DNA of 64,000 nucleotides from Cardiobacteriaceae bacterium. Lineage in GTDB: Bacteria; Pseudomonadota; Gammaproteobacteria; Cardiobacteriales; Cardiobacteriaceae. Below the pieces are notes generated by a model. It ran no database searches and had not been told where the DNA came from. It saw only the letters and a program-made list of their open reading frames with translations. The stretch is from the NCBI GenBank assembly GCA_030525785.1, contig JAUNEA010000001.1:62001-126000 (forward strand), given 5' to 3'. Numbering within the stretch: the stretch's first letter is position 1; every line of letters begins with the position of its first letter. Shown here piece after piece: positions 52,713-62,938 of the stretch. Made by a program: the position numbers and the translations under genes.

Positions 52713-52815
52713 TGAATCCTCCCATAATGTATTTATGTTGTGTGAAAAATGGGAAATGGTAGAGGAAAAAGCGCTTTGGGGTGATGAAGAAGTGGTGATT
52801 TTTAAGCTAGAATGC

Positions 52816-52836
52816 AGTTTCAGCTTATCTGAAACT
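52816..52836. promoter_or_regulatory. Inverted repeat in the gloA leader
   Basis: AGTTTCAG-CTTAT-CTGAAACT, perfect 8-bp arms just after a TAGAAT -10-like box (52808-52813). It could be an operator or a leader hairpin. Confidence 0.5.
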
Positions 52837-52853
52837 TTCCCTTAGGAGCTTGT

Positions 52854-53321
52854 ATGAACAAAAATTTCCGATTTAATCACACTATGTTGCGCGTTAAAGA
52901 TGCCAAAGTTTCTTTGGATTTTTATACCCGTATTTTGGGTATGCGCTTATTGCGCGAAAGTCATTACCCAGAAGGCAAATTTAGTTTGTATTTTTTGGCT
53001 TATGTTGATGAAAAACAAGATTTGCCCAGCGATGAAAGCGCTTTGAAGGTTTGGATTGCAGAGCAGGCTGGTGTATTGGAATTAACCCACAATTGGGGAA
53101 CGGAAAGTGATGAACATTTTGCTTACCATCATGGCAACAGTGAGCCTCGTGGTTTTGGGCATATTTGTGTGAGCGTGCCTGATTTGAAGGCGGCGGTGGA
53201 GCATTTTGATCGCGAGGGCGTGGTGTTCCAAAAGCGCTTAGAACAAGGCAGTATGCGTGATATTGCTTTTATCAAAGACCCTGATGGCTATTGGATTGAG
53301 ATTATCAGCTATCGTGAATAA
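52854..53321 (+). CDS. gloA: Lactoylglutathione lyase (glyoxalase I)
   Basis: The 155-residue product converts the methylglyoxal-glutathione adduct to S-lactoylglutathione. Metal ligands are visible in FNHTMLRVKD, VLELTHNWGT, GFGHICVSV and YWIEI. The LTHNWGTE segment and length put it in the longer class also found in eukaryotes and Pseudomonas. Ribosome site TTAGGAG. It is followed by a terminator. Confidence 0.94.
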   Translation: MNKNFRFNHTMLRVKDAKVSLDFYTRILGMRLLRESHYPEGKFSLYFLAYVDEKQDLPSDESALKVWIAEQAGVLELTHNWGTESDEHFAYHHGNSEPRGFGHICVSVPDLKAAVEHFDREGVVFQKRLEQGSMRDIAFIKDPDGYWIEIISYRE

Positions 53322-53334
53322 TTAGAGATAAAAG

Positions 53335-53362
53335 AAAAAGCCACCATGAGGGTGGCTTTTTT
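53335..53362 (+). terminator. Terminator after gloA
   Basis: AAAAAGCCACC-ATGAG-GGTGGCTTTTTT, with T and A runs on both sides, between convergent gloA and mscL. Confidence 0.9.
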
Positions 53363-53388
53363 GAGATGGGAAGAAAGCGCTTTGTCTT

Positions 53389-53841
53389 TTATTCTTTGCG
53401 CAACAGATTGTTTTGCTGAACCATTTGTTTGCGAATGGTCAAAAGCTCTTTAATATCGCGCAACAATAAAACTTCTTCGCTTGGCTCAGGCTCAGGCTCA
53501 GGCTGTGGAGCCGCTTCTTCTTCTTTCTTCAATTTTGCCGTTAATTTATTCATTGGCGTGACCACAAAGCTATAAATCGCTAACGCTATCAGAAAGAAAT
53601 TGACGACTGCTGTAATGATTTTGCCGTATTCAAAAACCGTTGGCTCTTCGCCTAATAATGGTGGTAGAGTAAAAACCAAAGCATCAAAATTAGGCTTGCC
53701 TACCAGCCAAGCAATCAACGGATTGATAAAGCTTTCTACCAAGCCATTCACTACTGCTCCAAAGGCAGCACCAATCACAACACCTACAGCTAAATCGACC
53801 ACATTGCCACGCGCAACAAATTTTTTAAATCCTGATAGCAT
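53389..53841 (-). CDS. mscL: Large-conductance mechanosensitive channel
   Basis: The 150-residue product starts at MLSGFKKFVARGNVVDLAVGVVIGAAFG (ATG 53841), the classic N-terminal amphipathic helix and first membrane helix. The second membrane helix is at about residues 75-95. The C-terminal helix follows a PEPEPEPSEE linker. It opens under membrane tension to release solutes. Confidence 0.96.
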   Translation of the reverse strand: MLSGFKKFVARGNVVDLAVGVVIGAAFGAVVNGLVESFINPLIAWLVGKPNFDALVFTLPPLLGEEPTVFEYGKIITAVVNFFLIALAIYSFVVTPMNKLTAKLKKEEEAAPQPEPEPEPSEEVLLLRDIKELLTIRKQMVQQNNLLRKE

Positions 53842-53942
53842 AATTGTTCCAAGTAATAAAATGTAAAGGCACAAAAAAGCGCTTTGGCGCAAAAACCAAA
53901 GCGCTTTGGGCGAAGTTTAACGAACGCCTGATAGCAATAGGA

Positions 53943-55166
53943 TTAAACTTTGTCTAAGCCGAAAGCATCGTGCAAGGTGCGAACCGCAAGTTCTAAATAT
54001 TTCTCATCAATTCCTACCGAGATTTTGATTTCTGATGTGCTAATCAAACGAATATTAATGCCTTCTTTCGCAAGAGCTTGGAACATGCGACTAGCAACCG
54101 ATGCATGCGAACGCATGCCCACGCCCACAACAGAAACTTTCGCAATGGGTGAACCCGAAACTTTAACCGAACCGCCTTCAGGGAATTGTTTTTTCAAAAT
54201 TTCAAGGGTTTGATCGTAATCGGTTTGGGCGACAGTGAAGGTGAAATCGGTTTTGCCGTCTTCGCCAATGTTTTGGATAATCATATCCACGTTGATATTG
54301 GCATCTCCTACGGGCGCTAAAATTTGATACGCCACGCCAGGTTGGTCTAAAACATCAACCACATTGATTTGCGCCTCATCACGATTGAACGCAATGCCTG
54401 TAATAACCGCTGATTCCATTTCATTTCCTTCTTCTAAACTGATTAATGTTCCTGAATGCTCGCCTTCCTCAAAAGAAGAAAGAACACGCAAAGGCACTTT
54501 GTATTTTCCTGCAAACTCAACTGAGCGAATTTGTAACACTTTTGAGCCTAAACTCGCCATTTCCAACATTTCTTCAAAAGTAATGCGGTTAAGTTTTCGG
54601 GCTTTGGGTTCTACGCGTGGGTCAGTGGTGTAAACGCCATCAACATCGGTGTAAATTTGGCATTCATCAGCTTTTAAAGCAGCGGCAAGAGCAACCGCTG
54701 TGGTATCCGAGCCACCACGACCTAAAGTGGTGATATTACCTTCAGAGTCAGCGCCTTGAAATCCAGCCACCACAACCACTTTGCCCTCAGAAAGCGCTTT
54801 GCGAATGTTGGTATCATCGATAGAGCGAATACGAGCTTTGGTGTGGGCGCTGTCGGTTTCAATTTTCACTTGTGCGCCTGTCATCGAGATAGCGGGCTGT
54901 CCACGTTTTTCCAGAGCAATCGCTAAAAGTGCAATGCTGACCTGTTCGCCTGTACTCATAATAACGTCCATTTCACGAGGGTTCGGGCGTTTGGTAATGT
55001 CATTGGCGAGCTTGATGAGGCGGTTGGTCTCGCCACTCATGGCGGAAACCGTGACCACCACATCATGCCCAGCTTGGCGTGTACGAATCACGCGTTCGGC
55101 AACATTTTCAATGCGCTCAATGGAACCCATTGAAGTGCCGCCATATTTTTGTACGATTAATGCCAT
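53943..55166 (-). CDS. lysC: Aspartate kinase
   Basis: The 407-residue product starts the lysine/threonine/methionine pathway. Motifs are KYGGTSMGS at the start, FQGADSEGNITTLGRGGSDTTAVALA and two C-terminal ACT domains (GDANINVDMIIQN and VGVGMRSHASVASRMFQALA) that bind amino-acid inhibitors. One palindrome lies inside. It follows alaS by 94 bp with a palindrome doublet in the gap. Confidence 0.96.
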   Translation of the reverse strand: MALIVQKYGGTSMGSIERIENVAERVIRTRQAGHDVVVTVSAMSGETNRLIKLANDITKRPNPREMDVIMSTGEQVSIALLAIALEKRGQPAISMTGAQVKIETDSAHTKARIRSIDDTNIRKALSEGKVVVVAGFQGADSEGNITTLGRGGSDTTAVALAAALKADECQIYTDVDGVYTTDPRVEPKARKLNRITFEEMLEMASLGSKVLQIRSVEFAGKYKVPLRVLSSFEEGEHSGTLISLEEGNEMESAVITGIAFNRDEAQINVVDVLDQPGVAYQILAPVGDANINVDMIIQNIGEDGKTDFTFTVAQTDYDQTLEILKKQFPEGGSVKVSGSPIAKVSVVGVGMRSHASVASRMFQALAKEGINIRLISTSEIKISVGIDEKYLELAVRTLHDAFGLDKV

Positions 55167-55260
55167 GTGTTGTCCTATGAATAATCAATAAAATAATAGC
55201 CAAATAGGAGGAAAGACAAAGCGCTTTGGGGAGTCTCCTGCAAAGCGCTTTGGGGTTAGA

Positions 55261-57888
55261 TTACGCTGGTGGTAAAGCAGATTCAAGAGCAGCCAAAGCG
55301 CTTTCTAGCTGGGCAACCTCTTTGCCACCTGCTTGTGCAAAGTCAGGACGACCACCGCCTTTGCCACCAATTTTCTCTGCCAAAACTTTGATAATATTGC
55401 CTGCGTGCAAGCCACGCTCAACAGCAGCTTTCGAAACCGATACCACCAAACGAGCGGTATCCTCATCAACAGCGCCGATGATAACGGCATCAGCTTGTTG
55501 TTTATCGCGTAATTGGTCAGCAGTATCGCGCAAAGTGGCGTTATCAAAACCATCACGGCGAACCGCTAAAACTTTCCAGCCATGAATTTCGCGTAAACTT
55601 TCTGAACCAGCCCCTTGCCCTGTAGCAAGTTGGCGTTTGAGGTTTTGAATTTCGCGTTCAGCATTTTTAAGCTGTTGTTGCAAGCCAATGACACGCTCAA
55701 CTATTTGAGGCGTATCGGTTTTTAAGATGGCGGTCAGTTGTTGCATTCTTTGTGTGCCTTCACGGAAAATCTCCATCAAAGCTTGCCCTGCCACGCATTC
55801 AACACGGCGAACCCCACTTGACACAGCCGATTGAGAAACAATTTTCACCAAACCGATATCGCCTGTGTTCGCCACATGTGTACCACCACAAAGCTCAATC
55901 GAATAATCATTTTCACCCATGCGTACCACACGCACTACATCACCATATTTTTCACCAAAAAGCGCCATTGCGCCAAGCGCTTTGGCTTCATCAAAAGGCA
56001 TTTCTTTAATGATAATAGGGGTGTTGGCAAGGATTTGGGCATTGATGCGATTCTCCACCTGCACCAATTCTTCATCAGTTAAGGCGTTATCATGAGAGAA
56101 GTCAAAACGGGTTTTGAACTCATCAACCAACGAGCCTTTTTGTTGCACATGAGTGCCAAGTGTTTCGCGAAGCGCTTTGTGTAATAGGTGAGTGGCTGAG
56201 TGATGACGTTTGATTTGCGCACGGCGTACGCTGTAAATCTCGGCTTTAACTGATTGCCCTTGACGTAACTCACCTTGTTGTAGCATGCCAAAATGGAGCA
56301 AATTATCACCTTGTTTTTGTGTATCTTGCACAATAAAAGTGCCAAATTCGCCAATAATGAGACCGTGATCGCCCACTTGCCCGCCACTTTCTCCATAGAA
56401 GGGGGTTTGATTCAAAACCATCACCGCAGGATCGCCACTACTCAAAGCGCTTACTTCTTGACCATCAACGAAAATAGCCACAATGCTGGATTCACTTTGC
56501 TCTTCGGTGTAACCCAAAAATTGGGTTTTGCCTGTCAGCGGATAGTGGGTGTTGGCTTTGAATTTACCAGCACTTTTGGCGAGTTCTCGCTGTTTTTCCA
56601 TCGCTTGTTCATAGCCTTTCATATCCAGCGTTAAGCCGCGTTCACGAGCAATATCAGCTGTTAAATCAACAGGGAAGCCGAAGGTGTCATAAAGTTTGAA
56701 GACAGTCTCGCCAGCAATTTCTGTGCCACTCAAAGCGCTTAAATCGCGTTCTAAAACTGCCATGCCTGAATCAAGTGTTTGAGCAAAACGTTCTTCTTCG
56801 CGCAAAATGGCTTGTTCGATGCGTTGCTGAGCTTCTCGAATTTCAGGGTAGGCTTCGCCCATTTCAGCGACCAGAGTTGCAACCAAACGATGGAAGAACG
56901 GCTGTTTTTGCCCTAATTTATAACCATGACGAATAGCGCGGCGCATAATACGGCGTAATACATAACCGCGTCCTTCATTGGCTGGCAGAACGCCATCAAC
57001 CATGAGGAAAACGGTGGCACGAATATGGTCAGCAATCACTTTGAGGGAAGGGTGGTGTAAATCTTCACGGTAGCCTGTCGCCTCTGAAGCGCTTTGAATC
57101 AGATGCTGGAAAATATCGATTTCATAATTGGAATGGACACCTTGAAGTACAGCTGCAATACGCTCTAATCCCATGCCCGTATCAATGGAGGGTTTGGGCA
57201 ATGGCTTCATATTACCTGAGGCATCGCGTTCAAATTGCATGAAAACAATGTTCCAAATTTCAATGAAACGATCGCCATCTTCTTCTGCAGAACCAGGAGG
57301 CCCACCCCAAACATCAGCGCCGTGATCGTAGAAAATCTCAGAACAAGGGCCACATGGGCCTGTATCGCCCATTGCCCAAAAATTGTCTGACTCATATTTT
57401 CCTTTGCCTGCTTTATCGCCGATACGAATAATTTTATCTTTGGGTAAGCCCACCACTTCATGCCAGATATTGAAGGCTTCATCGTCTTCATGGTAGACCG
57501 TAACCAAGAGTTTTTCTTTTGGAATACCAAAAACTTGTGTAATTAAATTCCAAGCAAAGGGAATGGCATCAGCTTTGAAATAATCGCCAAAAGAGAAGTT
57601 GCCGAGCATTTCAAAGAAAGTGTGATGGCGAGCGGTATAGCCAACATTTTCCAAATCGTTATGTTTACCACCAGCGCGGACGCAACGTTGCGATGAGGTG
57701 GCGCGATGATAATCGCGTTTTTCTGCGCCTGTGAAAATATCTTTAAATGGCACCATGCCCGCGTTGGTAAACAGCAATGTTGGATCATTACCAGGAACCA
57801 ATGAGGCAGAATGCACAATTTTATGCCCATGTTCAGCAAAATACTGAAGGAATTTTTGGCGGATTTCTTGCGTTGATAGTTTTTTCAT
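55261..57888 (-). CDS. alaS: Alanyl-tRNA synthetase
   Basis: The 875-residue product starts at MKKLSTQEIRQKFLQYFAEHGH (ATG 57888). It has a class II catalytic domain (NAGMVPFKDIF, TGMGLERIAAVLQ), an editing domain with zinc-type motifs HHSATHLLH and CGGTHVANTGD, and a C-terminal DHHA1 domain (GGKGGGRPDFAQAGG). It is full length. It follows recX by 41 bp, the common recA-recX-alaS order. Confidence 0.97.
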   Translation of the reverse strand: MKKLSTQEIRQKFLQYFAEHGHKIVHSASLVPGNDPTLLFTNAGMVPFKDIFTGAEKRDYHRATSSQRCVRAGGKHNDLENVGYTARHHTFFEMLGNFSFGDYFKADAIPFAWNLITQVFGIPKEKLLVTVYHEDDEAFNIWHEVVGLPKDKIIRIGDKAGKGKYESDNFWAMGDTGPCGPCSEIFYDHGADVWGGPPGSAEEDGDRFIEIWNIVFMQFERDASGNMKPLPKPSIDTGMGLERIAAVLQGVHSNYEIDIFQHLIQSASEATGYREDLHHPSLKVIADHIRATVFLMVDGVLPANEGRGYVLRRIMRRAIRHGYKLGQKQPFFHRLVATLVAEMGEAYPEIREAQQRIEQAILREEERFAQTLDSGMAVLERDLSALSGTEIAGETVFKLYDTFGFPVDLTADIARERGLTLDMKGYEQAMEKQRELAKSAGKFKANTHYPLTGKTQFLGYTEEQSESSIVAIFVDGQEVSALSSGDPAVMVLNQTPFYGESGGQVGDHGLIIGEFGTFIVQDTQKQGDNLLHFGMLQQGELRQGQSVKAEIYSVRRAQIKRHHSATHLLHKALRETLGTHVQQKGSLVDEFKTRFDFSHDNALTDEELVQVENRINAQILANTPIIIKEMPFDEAKALGAMALFGEKYGDVVRVVRMGENDYSIELCGGTHVANTGDIGLVKIVSQSAVSSGVRRVECVAGQALMEIFREGTQRMQQLTAILKTDTPQIVERVIGLQQQLKNAEREIQNLKRQLATGQGAGSESLREIHGWKVLAVRRDGFDNATLRDTADQLRDKQQADAVIIGAVDEDTARLVVSVSKAAVERGLHAGNIIKVLAEKIGGKGGGRPDFAQAGGKEVAQLESALAALESALPPA

Positions 57889-57929
57889 GATGTTACCGTA
57901 GATAATCAAGGGAAAGAAGGCGCGTTTTT

Positions 57930-58397
57930 TCAGGTTTTCATGACGGTTTGAATGGTTGAAAAGTCGAAACCACGCGAAGCCAGAAAACGCATACGTTTTG
58001 CGCGTTCCTGAGGTGTTTGGGGAGGATTAGGGTATTTGCGTTGATAAAGTGCCAAAGCGCTTTGGGCAAAATCCAAAGCTTCCCCTTCGGATTGAGCATC
58101 GGCTAAAGCTTGTTGGATTTGTTCTCGTGAGATGCCTTTGTCATGCAAAGCGCTTTGGATTTTGCGTAAACCCTGACCACGCGAGGCTTTGCTGCGTAAA
58201 TAGCTTGCCACAAATCGAGCATCATTTTGTAAATCCAGTTGCTGTAATTCTGATAAAACCTGCTCAACCAAATCAGGCGAAAAGCTTTTGCGATGGCAAA
58301 GCGCTTTGTGGCGTAACTCCGCCAAGCTGTATTCACGTGTAGACAACAGGCGGAGAAGATACGATTTTAGGCTGTGAAAATCAGAAGTTGTCTTCAT
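57930..58397 (-). CDS. recX: RecA regulator RecX
   Basis: The 155-residue helical-repeat protein ([36 protein letters not shown]) limits RecA filaments. Start ATG 58397 overlaps the recA stop by 17 bp. Three QSAL/KAL-type palindromes occur in this short gene. Confidence 0.92.
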   Translation of the reverse strand: MKTTSDFHSLKSYLLRLLSTREYSLAELRHKALCHRKSFSPDLVEQVLSELQQLDLQNDARFVASYLRSKASRGQGLRKIQSALHDKGISREQIQQALADAQSEGEALDFAQSALALYQRKYPNPPQTPQERAKRMRFLASRGFDFSTIQTVMKT

Positions 58398-59445
58398 GGT
58401 CTTCGGCATCAGCGGCAGCACTTTGTTTGTCTGCTTCACTCATTTCATTGCTAACCTCGCCACTTAAGAATTTATCGCGAATGGCGCGTTCAATTTCTGT
58501 TGCAAGATTCGGATTTTCTTTCAAAAACAGGCGGACTTTTTCTTTGCCTTGCCCAATTTTCTCACCATTGTAGCTGTACCAAGCTCCTGATTTTTGAATC
58601 ACACTGGCAGCAACCCCCAAATCGATAATCTCACCAATGCGCGAAATACCTTCGCCATACATGATGTCAAATGTCGCTTGTTTGAAGGGAGGTGCAACTT
58701 TGTTTTTCACCACTTTGACGCGAGTCTCGCTGCCCAACACTTCTTCGCCATCTTTAACAGAACCTGTACGGCGAATATCCATACGAACAGAAGCATAGAA
58801 TTTAAGCGCATTGCCGCCTGTGGTGGTTTCAGGTGAGCCAAACATGACTCCAATTTTCATACGGATTTGGTTGATGAAAATAACCAGCGTATTGGCTTTT
58901 TTGATATTGGCGGTTAATTTGCGCAAGGCCTGACTCATCAAACGCGCTTGTAGACCCATATGGGAGTCGCCCATTTCGCCTTCGATTTCGGCTTTAGGCG
59001 TGAGAGCTGCAACGGAATCAATTACAATCACAGAAAATGCGCCAGAGCGAACCAAAGCATCAGCAATTTCAAGAGCTTGTTCACCTGTGTCAGGTTGAGT
59101 AATGTATAAATCATCAGTATTAACGCCTAATTTACGTGCGTAAATAGGATCAAGAGCATGTTCAGCATCAATAAAAGCACAGGCTCCGCCTTCTTTTTGT
59201 GCCTCTGCAATGACTTGCAAAGTGAGCGTGGTTTTTCCTGAGGATTCAGGGCCGTAAATCTCCACAATACGACCTTTGGGAAGACCACCAATCCCTAAAG
59301 CAATATCCAAGCCTAAAGAGCCTGTGGAAATAGCTTCAATATTTTGGTTCACTTGGTCGCCAAGACGCATGACAGTGCCTTTACCAAATTGCTTGTCTAA
59401 TTGAGCTAAAACAGCGCTAAGCGCTTTCTGTTGCTGTTCATTCAT
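58381..59445 (-). CDS. recA: Recombinase RecA
   Basis: The 354-residue product has Walker [10 protein letters not shown], the MAW-type [10 protein letters not shown] region, loop L2 ([25 protein letters not shown]) and an acidic C-terminus. It handles strand exchange, SOS induction and, in competent cells, integration of incoming DNA. I saw no clear LexA box upstream. Only an imperfect palindrome (AAGCGCTTT) lies near its start codon. Confidence 0.98.
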   Translation of the reverse strand: MNEQQQKALSAVLAQLDKQFGKGTVMRLGDQVNQNIEAISTGSLGLDIALGIGGLPKGRIVEIYGPESSGKTTLTLQVIAEAQKEGGACAFIDAEHALDPIYARKLGVNTDDLYITQPDTGEQALEIADALVRSGAFSVIVIDSVAALTPKAEIEGEMGDSHMGLQARLMSQALRKLTANIKKANTLVIFINQIRMKIGVMFGSPETTTGGNALKFYASVRMDIRRTGSVKDGEEVLGSETRVKVVKNKVAPPFKQATFDIMYGEGISRIGEIIDLGVAASVIQKSGAWYSYNGEKIGQGKEKVRLFLKENPNLATEIERAIRDKFLSGEVSNEMSEADKQSAAADAEDHEDNF

Positions 59446-59465
59446 AAATATATGACCTTTTTGAG

Positions 59466-60077
59466 TTATTTATCTTTGGGAAGTAATTTAGATAGTGCTT
59501 CCAAACGCTCGTTTATCATAGCATCATCGGGATTTTGTTGATGTGCCTTTTCAAAAGCGCTTTGTGCTAACTGGAGGTAAATTTCTCCTCGATTACGATG
59601 TACATTTTTTTGTTCTGGGTGGGCTTGGCTAAGTTCGCGTAAAATGAGTTCTGCCTCGATGAGTTTGCCTTGAGCTTGGTAAATCACAGCAAGCGCATTG
59701 TATGGCTGAGGCAGTTTGGGGAATTGTTGTCGCATACTTAAGAACCAAGCCTCTGCATTCTCTCGTCTACCCAATTGCATTAAGATTAAGCCTTTCAGAT
59801 AAGAGGCTTTGGCATCGTTAGGGGCTTGAGTGAGTCGAGTTTCAAGTAGAGCAAGAGCTTCGGTAGCCTGTCCATTTTGCGCCATGCTTTCTACTTTAGC
59901 GTAATCATTCCAAACTGCTGGAACGGCTTCATGATTTGAAGGAGCTTGTGATGGCATAGGTAAAGCGCTTTCTGGGGCTTGATTGGCAGGAGATAACAAA
60001 GCCACAGGAGGCGGGGTATCAGCCAAAGCGCTTTGGGTTAAAAAAGCGAAAAGGGTGGGAAAGATTAATTTCTCCAT
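59466..60077 (-). CDS. Exported TPR-repeat protein
   Basis: The 203-residue product starts at [24 protein letters not shown], a signal peptide ending in ALA. A Pro/Ala linker follows, then about four TPR units (residues about 60-195: [39 protein letters not shown]). It is probably a periplasmic or outer-membrane-associated scaffold. It lies between the permease and recA genes and overlaps the permease by 13 bp. The role is unknown. Confidence 0.8.
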   Translation of the reverse strand: MEKLIFPTLFAFLTQSALADTPPPVALLSPANQAPESALPMPSQAPSNHEAVPAVWNDYAKVESMAQNGQATEALALLETRLTQAPNDAKASYLKGLILMQLGRRENAEAWFLSMRQQFPKLPQPYNALAVIYQAQGKLIEAELILRELSQAHPEQKNVHRNRGEIYLQLAQSAFEKAHQQNPDDAMINERLEALSKLLPKDK

Positions 60078-60874
60078 CGTAAAATCCAACGTTCAATGAA
60101 AGTCATGAGTGTGCCCAATACTAACCCAAGCAATGCCAGAATCACTACGCCAGCTAGCAATTGGTCAATTTGATACAAAGCGCCTGCATTAGAAATGTAA
60201 GCGCCAATGCCATAATGGGCATTCATCATCTCAGCTACTACTAAGAGTGTAATGGCAATAGAGATGGAGATACGAAAGCCTGCAAAAATGCCAGCCATCG
60301 CACCTGGTAAAAGAATATGGCGAATAATGGTTGGCTGAGGAACACCAAAGGCAATACCCATGCGAATCAGGCTTCTATCCACGCCATCAATGGCGCTATA
60401 GGTTGCGATAACCGTTGGGAAAAAGGTGCCAAAGGCAATAGTGGCTATTTTTGAGCCTTCTCCGATGCCAAACCACACCAAAAACAATGGCAATAATGCT
60501 ACTTTTGGCACAGGAAATAGAGCTGAACTTAGGGGTAATAATGTTGCACGCGCCAGTCGAGAAATACCAATCATCACTCCAACCAACACGCCCAAAGCGC
60601 TTCCTAAGCCAAAGCCAAAGCCTAATCGTTTGAGGGAGGCGGCGAGGTGTTTGAGCAGTTCGCCAGAGTTCCAGAGTTGTACCAGTTGATGATAAATTTC
60701 GCTGGGGGCGGCAATAAAAGCCCGATTGAGCCAACCGAAACGAACAGCTCCTTCCCATAGTAACAATAGCGCCAAAAACATCAAAGCGCTTTGCCACCAA
60801 TGCCCTGTTTGACCAAAATGATGTTGGCGCAGCGGAATAGGGGTTTGAATTTCTGAGGCTAAATGATGGCTCAT
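60065..60874 (-). CDS. ABC transporter permease, SsuC/TauC/nitrate family
   Basis: The 269-residue inner-membrane protein has six or so helices and the EAA-like loop (GVPQPTIIRHILLPGAMAGIFAGFRISISIA). The family imports alkanesulfonates, taurine, nitrate or thiamine precursors. No solute-binding protein is encoded nearby, so the substrate is open. It overlaps the ATPase gene by ATGA-type coupling. Confidence 0.88.
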   Translation of the reverse strand: MSHHLASEIQTPIPLRQHHFGQTGHWWQSALMFLALLLLWEGAVRFGWLNRAFIAAPSEIYHQLVQLWNSGELLKHLAASLKRLGFGFGLGSALGVLVGVMIGISRLARATLLPLSSALFPVPKVALLPLFLVWFGIGEGSKIATIAFGTFFPTVIATYSAIDGVDRSLIRMGIAFGVPQPTIIRHILLPGAMAGIFAGFRISISIAITLLVVAEMMNAHYGIGAYISNAGALYQIDQLLAGVVILALLGLVLGTLMTFIERWILRWRN

Positions 60875-61647
60875 GTTTTCGCTCCTGTTTCTAACTCTCG
60901 GTCAGCTTCGATAATTTCTTGGCGCATTTCTTGCCAAAGCGCTTCCTCAAGAGCGACAAGGTGTGGGTCATGTTTGTGGCGTTCGGAAATGGGGGTATCC
61001 ACACGAATGATGCTGCGGATTCTGCCAGGCCGTCTGGATAACACCATAATCTGATGACCCAAACGAACCGCCTCACCTAAATGATGGGTGACATAAACGG
61101 CGGAAAAGGGTTGTTGTTGCCATAGTTGCACAAAATCCTCCAAAACCAATTCTTTGGTTTGACTATCAAGTGCGGATAGAGGTTCATCAAGCAACATAAT
61201 GGCAGGATTAACCGCCAATGCTCGTGCAATTGCAACCCTTTGTTTCATGCCTCCTGAGAGTTGATGAATCCATGCATGGGCGAAGTCGGTTAGCTGAGTA
61301 CGTGCTAGAACATTCATGATGCGTGAATGCTGTTCTTCCGCTGAAAGGCGATGGTGCTGTAGAACCAAAGCAATGTTGTCATAAACTTTTTTCCAAGGGA
61401 GCAGAGCAAAATCTTGGAAGACGTAGGTGAGCGGATTCAAAGCGCTTTGGGGTGGCTGACCTTCCGTGTAAATCTTGCCCGAACTGGGAGCTTCTAAGCC
61501 ACCTAAAAGGCGTAATAAAGTTGATTTGCCACACCCTGATGGCCCAATGATGCATAGAATTTCTCCAGCAGGGAGCTGAAAGGAAATATCCTGCAAAATG
61601 GTACGTTTTTGATAATGATGATGAAGTTGTTCAACGGTTAATTGCAT
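60871..61647 (-). CDS. ABC transporter ATP-binding protein, SsuB/TauB family
   Basis: The 258-residue product has Walker [11 protein letters not shown]-loop [11 protein letters not shown], signature [15 protein letters not shown], Walker [13 protein letters not shown] and the switch His [11 protein letters not shown] chose the start [13 protein letters not shown] (61647), which overlaps the end of argF by 10 bp. It drives the permease encoded next. Confidence 0.9.
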   Translation of the reverse strand: MQLTVEQLHHHYQKRTILQDISFQLPAGEILCIIGPSGCGKSTLLRLLGGLEAPSSGKIYTEGQPPQSALNPLTYVFQDFALLPWKKVYDNIALVLQHHRLSAEEQHSRIMNVLARTQLTDFAHAWIHQLSGGMKQRVAIARALAVNPAIMLLDEPLSALDSQTKELVLEDFVQLWQQQPFSAVYVTHHLGEAVRLGHQIMVLSRRPGRIRSIIRVDTPISERHKHDPHLVALEEALWQEMRQEIIEADRELETGAKT

Positions 61648-62663
61648 ACCGAATCCTGAGAAGGCAGGGTGGGGCATAAGGTTGCAACCAAAAGCGCTTT
61701 GATGGTGTGCATTCGGTTTTCAGCTTGGTCAAAGACCACTTCAGCGTGTTGTTCAAAGACAGCATTATCCACTTCAATCCCTTCTAAGCCATATTGCTGG
61801 TAAAACTGTTCACCTGTAGGGGTATTTCTATCGTGGTAGCTGGGTAGGCAGTGCATGAATTTGGCGGCTGGGTGAGCGTGTTTCATCAATTCTGGGGTAA
61901 TGCGGTAGGGCATCAACAGTTTGATGCGTTCTTCCCATACTTCTTTAGCTTCACCCATAGAAACCCAAATATCAGTGTGAACAAAATCAACTCCCTGCAC
62001 AGCCATTTGGGCATCTTCGGTGATGAGGATTTTTGCACCAGATTGGGCTGCTAAGCGCTTTGCTTCGGATAAAATGGCTTCACTTGGCTGAAGCGCTTTG
62101 GGGGCTGCGATACGAACGTCCATGCCTAGCAATGCCCCTGTTAAAAGTAAAGAATTGCCCATATTGAATCGAGCATCGCCTAAGTAGGCAAAGGAAATAT
62201 CACAAAGCGCTTTGCCCGTATGCTCTTGCATAGTTAGCATGTCAGCAAGCATTTGGGTAGGGTGGAACTCATCGGTTAGACCATTGTAGACAGGAACTGT
62301 TGCAAAACGCTCCAATTCTTGAACTTTTGCATGTGCAAATCCTCGATACTCAATGGCATCGTAAAGACGACTGAACAAACGGGCAGTATCGGCAATGCTT
62401 TCTTTATCGCCGATTTGACTATCTTTTGAGCTGATAAAAGTAGGATTAGCTCCTTGATCAAAACAAGCAACTTCGAAAGCACAACGTGTGCGTGACGACG
62501 TTTTCTCAAAAATCAACACAATATTTTTACCACGTAAATAAGCATGCTCTTGTCCTGATTTTTTGGCAGATTTTAGTAGGGTAGCGAGTTCAATCAGTGT
62601 GTGAATAGCAGAGGCTGGGTGGTCAGCGATGCGTAGCAATGAGCGTTGGTACCAGTAATTCAT
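61638..62663 (-). CDS. argF: Ornithine carbamoyltransferase
   Basis: The 341-residue product starts at [14 protein letters not shown] (ATG 62663). It has the carbamoyl-phosphate motif [14 protein letters not shown] and the ornithine motif MHCLPSYHD. It makes citrulline in arginine synthesis, or works in reverse in arginine catabolism; no arcA or arcC neighbour is seen, which favours synthesis. Five palindromes or near-copies occur within. Confidence 0.95.
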   Translation of the reverse strand: MNYWYQRSLLRIADHPASAIHTLIELATLLKSAKKSGQEHAYLRGKNIVLIFEKTSSRTRCAFEVACFDQGANPTFISSKDSQIGDKESIADTARLFSRLYDAIEYRGFAHAKVQELERFATVPVYNGLTDEFHPTQMLADMLTMQEHTGKALCDISFAYLGDARFNMGNSLLLTGALLGMDVRIAAPKALQPSEAILSEAKRLAAQSGAKILITEDAQMAVQGVDFVHTDIWVSMGEAKEVWEERIKLLMPYRITPELMKHAHPAAKFMHCLPSYHDRNTPTGEQFYQQYGLEGIEVDNAVFEQHAEVVFDQAENRMHTIKALLVATLCPTLPSQDSVCN

Positions 62664-62938
62664 GAGTATCTCCAAAGTGATAAAGCCATAAAGGCAATTA
62701 TAGCCAAGCACTTTGGCGTGGCAAGCCTTTTGAGTAAGAAAAAACCAAGCGCTTTGGGCAAAGGCTGTAGAAAAGTTACCATCAAGTGCTTTATTATATT
62801 TGTCATAATGCAAATTATTAAATAATAACAAATGAACAAAAAAATAAAAACAAAACCAAAAACAAAAAACAGTCTCTACCCAATCCCATAGAATCGCCTC
62901 ATAATATCTACCATCATTCTTTACAATTGGAGAAACGC
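62664..62938. other. AT-rich gap between divergent argF and kdsB
   Basis: It contains one AAGCGCTTT copy (about 62750) and a strongly A-rich stretch (62820-62875). It must hold the promoters of both genes; TATATT/TATTAT-like boxes exist but none is clear. I see no gene here. Confidence 0.6.

Noticed and set aside
521-53907. Palindrome copies as a CRISPR array or insertion-sequence ends
   Set aside because: The copies are irregularly spaced, mostly inside genes, and have no constant spacers, transposase or target duplications.
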